Shown: positions 57,747 to 64,000 of the stretch, one piece after another | Position numbering within the stretch: position 1 is the stretch's first letter | How the letters are laid out: every line of letters begins with the position of its first letter | Assembly: GCF_029714365.1 (NCBI RefSeq) | Contig: NZ_CP121661.1 | Span: forward strand, 310,001-374,000 | Reading direction: 5' to 3' | DNA from: Sinorhizobium terangae | Lineage (GTDB): Bacteria; Pseudomonadota; Alphaproteobacteria; Rhizobiales; Rhizobiaceae | Length of the DNA stretch: 64,000 nt | Notes under the pieces: generated by a model | Told to the model about the DNA's origin: nothing | The model's input: the letters and a program-made list of their open reading frames with translations, nothing else | Database searches by the model: none | Made by a program: the position numbers and the translations under genes

Positions 57747-57861
57747 TGTAAAGACCGCGACACCCTGGTGGCCAGGATTCCTGCTATACTTTCATTTAAA
57801 TGATTGAATCATATCTAGACATTTTATTAGGCCCTTTCTGGTGGATGGCACGATTTTTGAG
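57747..57861 (+). promoter_or_regulatory. Degenerate NifA/sigma-54-type promoter 2
   Basis: An exact TGT-N10-ACA at 57747-57762 (TGTAAAGACCGCGACA) lies 99 bp before TGGCACGATTTTTGAGG at 57846. The -24 half is perfect; the -12 half has GA instead of the invariant GC. Layout and wording match the pair at 48697-48820. Downstream (57969) is only a short unknown ORF. Confidence 0.5.
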
Positions 57862-57968
57862 GATTCCTCATTGCCGAGCATTGCCGTCCCTAAGTTTAGG
57901 TTCCGTTAGACCCCACGTGCTCGGCATAGTTCCCGACTTAGCTGCTGCAGCAGCAGGTGGAGTACACT

Positions 57969-58220
57969 ATGACATCCTATTCATTTCTGGCGTGCGGTCA
58001 CTGCACGACCTGGGACGGTTTGCCCGGTTCGAAGTGGGTGCTTGAGCCGAACGCCAGATCATCCCGAAGCATGGTAGAGGAAAGCGGCGGAAGCAGGCTC
58101 CTCCTGAGTAACCGGGAACGTTGGTGCCATGCAGTCCAGGGTATCAGGCAGTGTCGCCATCACCGGTGCGCGGTACTGGGCGCAAATCACTGCGTTACCC
58201 GCGAGCGAACGTTCGGTTAA
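57969..58220 (+). CDS. Hypothetical short ORF downstream of nif-type promoter 2
   Basis: 83 codons from ATG 57969, preceded by AGGTGGAG. It begins MTSYSFLACGHCTTWDGLPG and then becomes rich in Arg, Ser and Cys with no recognisable fold. It may be the start of a broken gene or spurious; listed only because of its promoter and ribosome site. Bases 57138-57746 and 58221-58747 contain nothing else I can support. Confidence 0.25.
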   Translation: MTSYSFLACGHCTTWDGLPGSKWVLEPNARSSRSMVEESGGSRLLLSNRERWCHAVQGIRQCRHHRCAVLGANHCVTRERTFG

Positions 58221-58747
58221 TCGATGAGCAGCAAGTTTATCCCGGCCACTCGACGAACCTCGGGCAGCAGACCGCTGGGTCGGCTGTGAAGCGTTGGTTC
58301 TTTGGTGTCAGCCTGGCCGAGCTCTGCATGCCGAGTATCTACTCTGTGTCAAGCGAAGCGAAGATTTGACCCCCTATTCACAGCCTGGCACTCGTCGGGT
58401 GCCAGCCTCGCAAGTTTCCCTGATTGGAGGGCCTAGAGACGCCGGGGCTTACCGCGGCAACAGACGGGTACCTTCTAACGATGGCCGCCGCCAACTCGGA
58501 CTGCCAGCGCTTGGTTAGGGCAGAATGGCGAGCCGGCACACAACCGATCATCAACATGATTGTCGGTGCCTTCTCGCCCTTGCAACCACTTCGCACGCGC
58601 GAGCTGGTTCTGCGATCCGAATCATGGCGGGTGGCGCGGCGATAAGGTCAGCAGCGCATCCGCCGCTTTATGCGCGGCGAAAACGATCTGTTGGCCGTCA
58701 CAGCAGCAGCTTGCCGCCCTCGCGAATCATCTGAATGCTGTCGCGCA

Positions 58748-59761
58748 TCAGCCGTTGCGAAACGTGTAGCCGTAACCGTTGATCGCCGGCGCGCCCCCGA
58801 GATGCACATAGAGTACTCTCGATCCCACTGGAAAGAAGCCTTTTCGGACCAAGCCGATCGTGCCTTGCATCGATTTGCCCTCATAGACGGGATCGGTAAT
58901 GATGCCCTCCAGCCGCGCAAACAGGCGGATAGCCTCCTTCGTTTCCTCGGACGGGATCCCGTAGCAAGGGTGCGCGTACTCCTTGAGCAGCACCACGTCA
59001 TCGTCGACGATTTCCGTGCCGAGGTTGACAAGCTCTGCGGTATGCCGGGCAATTTGTAGCACCTGCGCCTTGGTTCCGGCGGGGGTAGCCGAGGCATCGA
59101 TGCCGATCACGTTGCGCTGTCGCCCGTCCTTGGCGAACCCGACCACCATGCCGGCTTGCGTCGAGCCCGTCACAGTGCAAACCAGGACATAGTCGAAAGT
59201 AAATCCAAGCTGCTTCTCCTGTGCGCGTACTTCCTCGGCGAAGCCGACGTACCCGAGACCACCATATTTGTGAACAGAGGCCCCCGCTGGGATCGCATAG
59301 GGTCTACCGCCCCTTTGCTTGACCTCATCGAGCGCTTGTTCCCAACTGCGGCGGATGCCAATGTCAAAGCCCTCATCAACCAGACACACCTCTGCTCCCA
59401 TGACCCGGCTCAAAAGAATGTTGCCTACGCGGTCGTAGACGGCATCCTCATGTGGCACCCAGCTTTCCTGTACCAGCAAACATTTCATGCCTATCTTAGC
59501 CGCAACCGCAGCAACCATCCGTGTGTGGTTGGACTGCACGCCGCCGATCGACACGAGCGTATCGGCGTTCGACGCGATCGCGTCGGGGACGATGTACTCG
59601 AGCTTGCGGAGCTTGTTTCCGCCGAACGCGAGGCCTGAGTTGCAGTCTTCCCGTTTGGCATAGATTTCCACCTTTCCGCCTAAATGCTTGCCGAGGCGGT
59701 CGAGCTTCTCGATGGGCGTAGGCCCAAAGGTAAGCGGGTAGCGTTCAAACTTTTCCAGCAT
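58748..59761 (-). CDS. acdS: 1-aminocyclopropane-1-carboxylate (ACC) deaminase, copy B
   Basis: Same 337-aa enzyme as copy A with the catalytic set Lys50, Ser77, Tyr293, Glu294 and Leu321 all kept. About 99% identical to copy A at base level, much closer than the surrounding duplicated genes. Differences are conservative or surface-type. Both copies appear functional, so ACC deaminase dosage may be doubled. Downstream (58221-58747) there is no supported gene. Confidence 0.96.
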   Translation of the reverse strand: MLEKFERYPLTFGPTPIEKLDRLGKHLGGKVEIYAKREDCNSGLAFGGNKLRKLEYIVPDAIASNADTLVSIGGVQSNHTRMVAAVAAKIGMKCLLVQESWVPHEDAVYDRVGNILLSRVMGAEVCLVDEGFDIGIRRSWEQALDEVKQRGGRPYAIPAGASVHKYGGLGYVGFAEEVRAQEKQLGFTFDYVLVCTVTGSTQAGMVVGFAKDGRQRNVIGIDASATPAGTKAQVLQIARHTAELVNLGTEIVDDDVVLLKEYAHPCYGIPSEETKEAIRLFARLEGIITDPVYEGKSMQGTIGLVRKGFFPVGSRVLYVHLGGAPAINGYGYTFRNG

Positions 59762-60120
59762 GTTCTCTCCAGTGATATGTGATAGAGCTGAAGCTCGCTA
59801 TGCGAACGCACTCTGAGAGACGTTTTCCTATTTGAGCTCGACAGCGCTCTCCGATGTCCCAGATGCGCGCGGTATTTCCAGCAACGCCGAAGCAACCCGT
59901 ACGCTGTATCAGCAACGCCTACGCAACGGGAAAGCCGCACTCCCTCGGATTGGCACCACCTGAATCGGGTCGCCTCTGGCCATCCTAGACACGGTATCCC
60001 TCAATAGCGATGTTCATGGTCGTCCAAAGTAGGCGAAGCTGAGCACTGTTTGTTATCGTCCGCCCAAGCAAAGGGCGACGGGTTACACGTTTTGACGCAA
60101 GGCGCGGCAACATCGGAGGG
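59762..60120. other. Spacer between acdS and the syrA-like gene (copy B)
   Basis: 359 bp homologous to 52393-52758 but diverged by about a tenth of positions, with small indels. No open frame is kept in both copies. It presumably holds the acdS promoter; no recognisable NifA or sigma-54 site was found. Confidence 0.5.
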
Positions 60121-60378
60121 TCATTTATCGCCCTTATGGTACTCTTGCGACTGGTCACGAACTTTCTGGCAATACTCAGTCCTTTGGGCACCTCTCTCAG
60201 CGCGGCAATCCCGCCAGATCAGAAAGAGCAGGCTTCCGAAATAAGCGACCTGAAGAAGCAGCCAACTGAAAAGCGTTGTGACCACTACTTTGCGGATGGA
60301 AAGCGAGAGGAAGTAGACCGCTAGAGCGTTGTTACACAGGACCAGCAGCAGGACGCGACAGAAGACTCTGAAGTGCAC
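60121..60378 (-). CDS. SyrA/ExoX-like exopolysaccharide production repressor (copy B, intact)
   Basis: 85 aa from GTG 60378 (AGGAGA 7 bp upstream). Two hydrophobic helices: VFCRVLLLVLCNNALAVYFL and VVVTTLFSWLLLQVAYFGSL followed by LFLIWRD, then a charged tail RAERGAQRTEYCQKVRD. The layout (short N-terminal helix with N-A-x-x-VYFLS, second helix LLLQVxYFxxxLFLIW) is that of SyrA/ExoX-type proteins, small inner-membrane modulators of exopolysaccharide synthesis. It begins 25 bp after fdxB on the same strand, so it is the last gene of the nif operon. The ATG-less start explains why it is easily missed. Confidence 0.7.
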   Translation of the reverse strand: MHFRVFCRVLLLVLCNNALAVYFLSLSIRKVVVTTLFSWLLLQVAYFGSLLFLIWRDCRAERGAQRTEYCQKVRDQSQEYHKGDK

Positions 60379-60403
60379 AGCCGTTCTCCTGGTTTTTCCG
60401 TTA

Positions 60404-60721
60404 TCATGCTGCGACCTTGTCAGCCGCAACATGGGTCTGGCAGTTCTTCGGACAAACGCGGGCACAGGCTCCGCAGCCGATGCAGCCGCCGGCATGGTCG
60501 ACGACCATGATCATACGATTGAGCTCACCATCAAAGTCGTCGTCCTCGTCGTCGCAGATACCGAGGATTTCACCCGCGTCGTCGATGCCGTAAAGATGCA
60601 TGATCTCACGCGAGCAGACCTTGAAGCAGCGACCGCAACCGATGCAGGTCGCACCATCGATAGCGGTCAGATATTCCGGCATCCAGTTCGAACCGTCACG
60701 GGTAAGGAAAGCGCTCGTCAT
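60404..60721 (-). CDS. fdxB: Nif-specific ferredoxin III, FdxB (copy B)
   Basis: 105 aa, two 4Fe-4S sites (CIGCGRCFKVC and CIGCGACARVCPKNC) separated by the acidic CDDEDDDFDGELN stretch. Its ATG overlaps the stop of the CCE_0567 gene (ATGA), the coupling that is lost in copy A. Nearly identical to copy A in sequence; differences include Ala8 for Val-type changes near the N-terminus. Confidence 0.93.
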   Translation of the reverse strand: MTSAFLTRDGSNWMPEYLTAIDGATCIGCGRCFKVCSREIMHLYGIDDAGEILGICDDEDDDFDGELNRMIMVVDHAGGCIGCGACARVCPKNCQTHVAADKVAA

Positions 60722-60921
60722 CGTAAGTTCTCCAACGCGTTGAGCTCTCTCTTCGCAGCGTCCAACTCGGCAAAGGCGTCGAATGTTTTCTCGGCAATCA
60801 CTTTGATCTCGGTCCAGTTGACTGGGAGGTCCTCGGCGAGGTCGTGCAATTCCATCTTCGCAGCTCCCGCTCGCGACTGCAGCTTTCGGACCTTCTTCCG
60901 CTGTTCTTCAAGGTCTGACAT
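60718..60921 (-). CDS. CCE_0567-family small nif protein (copy B, intact)
   Basis: 67 aa: MSDLEEQRKKVRKLQSRAGA, then AKMELHDLAEDLPVNWTEIK and a second helix TFDAFAELDAAKRELNAL. This is the small helical metal-binding protein found between the NifX-associated gene and fdxB in many diazotrophs. Role unknown, presumed in nitrogenase maturation. It starts 25 bp after DUF269 and overlaps fdxB. The only working copy in the window, since copy A has a 4-bp deletion. Confidence 0.88.
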   Translation of the reverse strand: MSDLEEQRKKVRKLQSRAGAAKMELHDLAEDLPVNWTEIKVIAEKTFDAFAELDAAKRELNALENLR

Positions 60922-60946
60922 GGCATACTTCCTCGTATCGGCCCCT

Positions 60947-61435
60947 TCACGCCCGTGCCACGTCTGGATAGGCTTCAATGGCCGCGACCGCATCATCGAC
61001 CAGTTTCGCACCTGCCTCAGCGAGTTTTCCAAGTCTGTCGAAGCCGAACCGATGGACGTCGCGAAGGGTCTTCGACAGGACAACCAACCGCCCGGTCGTG
61101 AGGAGTACGCGGCCGAAGCCCTCATGGTTCATCATCATGGTCGACGATACCACCAAGCCGGAGCGCTGCTCGATCACAAGCCCAACGCAGGTGTAAAAAA
61201 TCTGCAGCCTCCACAGCACGTCCGGGTCGGGATCGCCGATGATCGGGATCTCACGGCGCTGCTTCTTGGTGACGATGAAGTCGGCCAGCAGCTCAGCATC
61301 CGCCTTACCTTCCCACGATCCGTAGGAGTCCTGAGCGCGGATCAGCCGCATGAGGCACTTGAGGAAAGGCGTGGCAAGGGCCGTCTCGTCCGCGTCGACA
61401 GCAGAACCATCCGCAGTAGCTTTCGGTGTTCTCAT
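60947..61435 (-). CDS. NifX-associated nitrogen fixation protein (DUF269, copy B)
   Basis: 162 aa, same family as 54609-55097: [60 protein letters not shown] and [20 protein letters not shown]. Begins 3 bp after the nifX stop. Substitutions against copy A are spread evenly and mostly conservative, so both copies look constrained. Confidence 0.9.
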   Translation of the reverse strand: MRTPKATADGSAVDADETALATPFLKCLMRLIRAQDSYGSWEGKADAELLADFIVTKKQRREIPIIGDPDPDVLWRLQIFYTCVGLVIEQRSGLVVSSTMMMNHEGFGRVLLTTGRLVVLSKTLRDVHRFGFDRLGKLAEAGAKLVDDAVAAIEAYPDVARA

Positions 61436-61438
61436 CGT

Positions 61439-61933
61439 TCAGTCCTCATCCTCAAAGGGCTTCCTTTCGGTGGCGCCTGCCTCCGCTAGCGCCTTGCGCA
61501 ACCAAGGCGGAGGAGCCGTCTTGAGCATGGTCTGGGTTCGCGACAGCACGTCTTTAATGGATTGAGGCTGCGGTACTTTGATCGGATGGATTTTCGCCGA
61601 AATGACCTTGGCTGCCGAAGGGCCGCCGATCGCCAGACAAAAGAGCAGGTGACAGCCCTTCAAAGCCTCCACTTTCGGAGTAATTCGGTCATCGCCCTCG
61701 GTCCGATGCTTCCCGCTCTCGTCGGAAACATCTTCAAAGGCGACGGCTTCCACGAAATTCCAGGCATCGGACGTCACGTCATAGACAGCGAAGCGCTTGG
61801 CCGACCCGAAATGCGCGTTGAGGCTCTCCATGTCTTGCGTGGCGATCGCCACGCGCAACGCACCAGCTTGCCGTTGCGGCATCAGTGGGTGAACCCGGTC
61901 AGCGGCGAGCGAAAGGCGACGAACGGAGGCCAT
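61439..61933 (-). CDS. nifX: NifX, FeMo-cofactor precursor carrier (copy B)
   Basis: 164 aa: RVAIATQDMESLNAHFGSAK, FAVYDVTSDAWNFVEAVAFE, GCHLLFCLAIGGPSAAKVIS and PIKVPQPQSIKDVLSRT. I chose the ATG at 61933 by alignment with copy A. Here it overlaps the end of nifN by 35 bp rather than 4 bp because nifN-B runs on past the position of the nifN-A stop. Confidence 0.93.
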   Translation of the reverse strand: MASVRRLSLAADRVHPLMPQRQAGALRVAIATQDMESLNAHFGSAKRFAVYDVTSDAWNFVEAVAFEDVSDESGKHRTEGDDRITPKVEALKGCHLLFCLAIGGPSAAKVISAKIHPIKVPQPQSIKDVLSRTQTMLKTAPPPWLRKALAEAGATERKPFEDED

Positions 61934-63284
61934 CGGGCATTTCTCGGTTTCGGAACGGATTAAGCGACTCGGGCGTCGGTGCGTGCTGGTTGGCTTGGAA
62001 GATGTTCGAGACATCGAAGATCAGGTCGCGCGTCCCCTGATAGAGGATTGTGAGCTTATGCTGGCTGCCCAGTCGATCGAAGATCGGGAAACCGATGCGC
62101 ATGAGCGGAATGCCGAGGCGCTCGGCCGCTTGGCGGCCGTGCGAATGGGTGACGAGAAGATCAGCGCCCGCGGCAAGACCCTCGAGATCGCCAAGATCGC
62201 CGACCTGGACCTGTTCGGCCGGCACTTTCTTGAGAATTCTCGAGGTGCCGATCGTTGTTACGGCCGCCGGGATCTCGGCGCCCATGCCGGTGAAAAAAGT
62301 CGCGAGCTGGTAAAGCTGGTCCGGCTCGGCGGCGATGGCAATCTTTTTGCCGCCGAAATGAAAATGCCCGTCGAGCAAGGCGTCCTCTAGCTGTGCGCGG
62401 CGACGGCGGACTCTCGCTGGCACCGGCCCACCGGAAATCCAGGCAAGCAGCGAGATGAACCGGTCTGTGTTCGTCAAACCTGTAAGCGACTGAAACACCG
62501 CATAAGGCACTCCGGTCAGTCTCTGCAGCACCTCCGCCGGACGGTACATATGCTCGCCGATCGCGATGCAATGCACCACCGTGCCAAGCTCCTGGATGTC
62601 TTTGACGGTGGTGCCGCCATATGTGGTCGGCACCCAACGGTCGTCAGGCACCGTCCCGTCGAGCGAGCCGGAGAGATCGGGCAGAATCACTGGCTTAAGG
62701 CCGAAGCTTTCTACCGTTTCGCGCAAATGCTCGATGTCAGCGACCGTGAGGTTCCAGCCGGGCAGGATCGCAATCTTCTTCGCCTGCCGCGGCTGCTCGC
62801 CACGCAGTGTAATCCTTTGGATCATCGCGGTGACAGCCTTGGCCCAGCCCTCCTCGATCGCGCCTTCGAAATCCGGGGTGTTGGCCAGCACGATCTCGGT
62901 GCCTGCGAGTTCCTTGGCGCGCATCATTTTGATGTTCGCGAGATCCCTTGCGAAATCCTCTCCACGGGTCTCCACCAGCGCCGTGGTGCAGACCCCGATC
63001 AATTTCGGGTTCGTGCGGGTCTTAAGGTTGAGGATCGCTTCGTCCAGATGATCCATGCCGCCGAGGATCGTCGCCACCTCATCCATCGCCGTTGTCTGGA
63101 AGGGGACGGCTTCCTTGAAGTGCCGGACGCAAAGTACCAGCGCAAAGCTGGCGCAGCCCTGGCTGCCGTGGAACAGCGGTACCGCACCATCGACCCCAAG
63201 GAAGGCGAGCGCAGCGCCCAGCGGCTGCGAGGACTTTAGCGGATTGACCGCCGCCCATTTGGTTTGGGGAAAAATGCGGGTCAT
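61899..63284 (-). CDS. nifN: NifN, FeMo-cofactor scaffold subunit (copy B)
   Basis: 461 aa, same protein as copy A with ten extra C-terminal residues (REMPDGLRSSPFARR tail) because the copy A stop codon is absent and translation continues into the nifX start region. Cluster cysteine in GSQGCASFALVL; FARDLANIKMMRAKELAGTE; ILPGWNLTVADIEHLRETVE; VTHSHGRQAAERLGIPLMRI. Starts 4 bp inside the end of nifE. With nifE-B it can make a complete NifEN scaffold. Confidence 0.95.
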   Translation of the reverse strand: MTRIFPQTKWAAVNPLKSSQPLGAALAFLGVDGAVPLFHGSQGCASFALVLCVRHFKEAVPFQTTAMDEVATILGGMDHLDEAILNLKTRTNPKLIGVCTTALVETRGEDFARDLANIKMMRAKELAGTEIVLANTPDFEGAIEEGWAKAVTAMIQRITLRGEQPRQAKKIAILPGWNLTVADIEHLRETVESFGLKPVILPDLSGSLDGTVPDDRWVPTTYGGTTVKDIQELGTVVHCIAIGEHMYRPAEVLQRLTGVPYAVFQSLTGLTNTDRFISLLAWISGGPVPARVRRRRAQLEDALLDGHFHFGGKKIAIAAEPDQLYQLATFFTGMGAEIPAAVTTIGTSRILKKVPAEQVQVGDLGDLEGLAAGADLLVTHSHGRQAAERLGIPLMRIGFPIFDRLGSQHKLTILYQGTRDLIFDVSNIFQANQHAPTPESLNPFRNREMPDGLRSSPFARR

Positions 63285-64000
63285 CGGCTTTCCTCAATGT
63301 TCGTCGAAGTCGTCGGCAGTTGTGCGGACATGCTTTTGAAGGGATGGACGGTCTCGATCTCATGTGTGCTTGGCAGTTCGTCCTCCACGGCAGGTTGGTA
63401 TTCCCACGGTGCCGGTTCTCGTACCTGGCGCCAGATCGGGTTGTGAATGGCGAGGTCGATCTGGCGGACGAGTTCCACCATGCCGGCATAGCCGGCATAG
63501 GGGTGGCAACGCTCCTGGTTGATGTCCAGCCAAGGTGTCTTGGCCTTCAGCGCGATAAATTGCGTGCGCCCGCCAGACAGCATGATGTCGGCCTTGTCCT
63601 CAGAGAGCATGGCGTAAAGCTCGCGGGGCGCCATCGACTCGAACATATGGTTCTCGTCCTTCAGTACCTGCTTGATGCGTTCCTTGTCTTCGGCCGTCGA
63701 TTTCTTGACGGAGGTGCCGACGATCTCGATGCCGATCTCCATCAGCGCATGGACGACCGACCAGGACTTCACCCCGCCGGTGTTGAGCAGTACGCGCTTG
63801 CCTTCAAGCCTCGGCCGGTATGCTTCAAGTTTCTTCCACGCAATCGCCTCCTCCTCCGCGATCAGTGTCTCCGTGCGCTCGAGGATCTCCGGATCCGCAC
63901 CCTTCGTCACAAGCAACCTAGCGATCTGCCGGAGTGCTTCCGAGGTGTCGCTGATGCCGTAGAAGGAGCCCTCAAAAAACGGGATGTCCCAGCGCTCCTC
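63281..64000 (-). CDS. nifE: NifE, FeMo-cofactor scaffold subunit (copy B, 5' end outside window)
   Basis: The C-terminal 239 or so codons of NifE; the gene enters from the right edge as EERWDIPFFEGSFYGISDTS. Further runs: LLNTGGVKSWSVVHALMEIG, VGTSVKKSTAEDKERIKQVL, ENHMFESMAPRELYAMLSED, DIMLSGGRTQFIALKAKTPW and INQERCHPYAGYAGMVELVR. NifE pairs with NifN as the alpha subunit of the scaffold. Its stop overlaps nifN (ATGA). Frame intact across the visible part. Confidence 0.95.
   Translation of the reverse strand, partial: EERWDIPFFEGSFYGISDTSEALRQIARLLVTKGADPEILERTETLIAEEEAIAWKKLEAYRPRLEGKRVLLNTGGVKSWSVVHALMEIGIEIVGTSVKKSTAEDKERIKQVLKDENHMFESMAPRELYAMLSEDKADIMLSGGRTQFIALKAKTPWLDINQERCHPYAGYAGMVELVRQIDLAIHNPIWRQVREPAPWEYQPAVEDELPSTHEIETVHPFKSMSAQLPTTSTNIEESR

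Larger units (their letters stand above)
58748..63479 (-). repeat. Direct duplication, copy B (4.73 kb)
   Basis: Counterpart of 51379-57137. It keeps the empty GCTAGA site where IS481 entered copy A, a full CCE_0567 gene and a nifE that continues beyond the homology boundary at 63479. Identity is about 99% over acdS and drops to roughly 90% just past the acdS start codon (judged by eye), staying there through the nif genes. Confidence 0.9.

Noticed and set aside
1..64000. tRNA, rRNA genes, CRISPR arrays, phage genes
   Set aside because: No T-loop-type motifs in cloverleaf context, no regularly spaced repeats and no cas, integrase or structural phage genes were seen. Short repeats found are IS ends or duplicated genes.

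Overview
The window looks like part of a rhizobial symbiosis island or symbiotic plasmid (Alphaproteobacteria, Rhizobiales; Mesorhizobium/Ensifer/Rhizobium-like). The evidence is a nitrogenase-cofactor operon (nifE-nifN-nifX-DUF269-CCE_0567-fdxB) present twice, two copies of the ACC deaminase gene acdS, a SyrA/ExoX-like exopolysaccharide repressor, and a very high load of insertion sequences and broken genes. I cannot name the species from sequence alone.

Region 1 (1-16.6 kb) is an amide-uptake and amide-hydrolysis region. It holds a polyamine-type ABC transporter (ATPase, two permeases, one adjacent and one distant binding protein), an N,N-dimethylformamidase-type hydrolase, an amidase-signature hydrolase, and decayed duplicates: a second hydrolase copy broken by a 1-bp deletion, a third highly decayed copy, a broken third binding protein, and a CocE/NonD hydrolase tail. 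IS21, IS4 and IS1380 fragments lie among them.

Region 2 (16.6-28.3 kb) is a catabolic block: an AraC regulator with an overlapping small upstream ORF, a beta-keto acid cleavage enzyme (BKACE), a hotdog thioesterase, an M20 amidohydrolase, a class III aminotransferase and an MmgE/PrpD protein. Transposase remnants (integrase-type, ISL3, IS3) separate the parts.

Region 3 (28.9-49.4 kb) is the most interesting. After nested IS66 elements come a single-module hybrid NRPS-PKS (A-T-KS-AT-ACP-TE), a divergent Sfp-type phosphopantetheinyl transferase, a NodU/CmcH-type carbamoyltransferase, a SAM-dependent O-methyltransferase and a stand-alone ectoine-synthase-like cyclase with no ectA or ectB in the window. 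A perfect 24-bp palindrome lies between the megasynthase and the transferase, and a related site lies about 590 bp upstream of the cyclase. Both have the CT-N12-AG layout of LuxR-family boxes with a TTTAAAT-like -10 at a similar distance. A 72-aa LuxR DNA-binding-domain-only protein lies at 49.2 kb. Together they suggest a quorum-sensing-type regulated small-molecule pathway inside a symbiosis island. I do not recognise its product.

Region 4 (49.6-64 kb) is an imperfect direct duplication of about 4.73 kb running acdS, syrA-like, fdxB, CCE_0567, DUF269, nifX, nifN, nifE (genes on the minus strand, nifE upstream). Copy A (51379-57137) is decaying: IS481 sits in its syrA-like gene, CCE_0567 has a 4-bp deletion, and nifE is cut to its last codons. 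Copy B (58748-63479) is intact and runs off the window inside nifE. The two acdS genes are about 99% identical while the rest is visibly more diverged. Two degenerate NifA/sigma-54-type promoters occur at 48.7 and 57.8 kb. I saw no tRNA, rRNA or CRISPR array.
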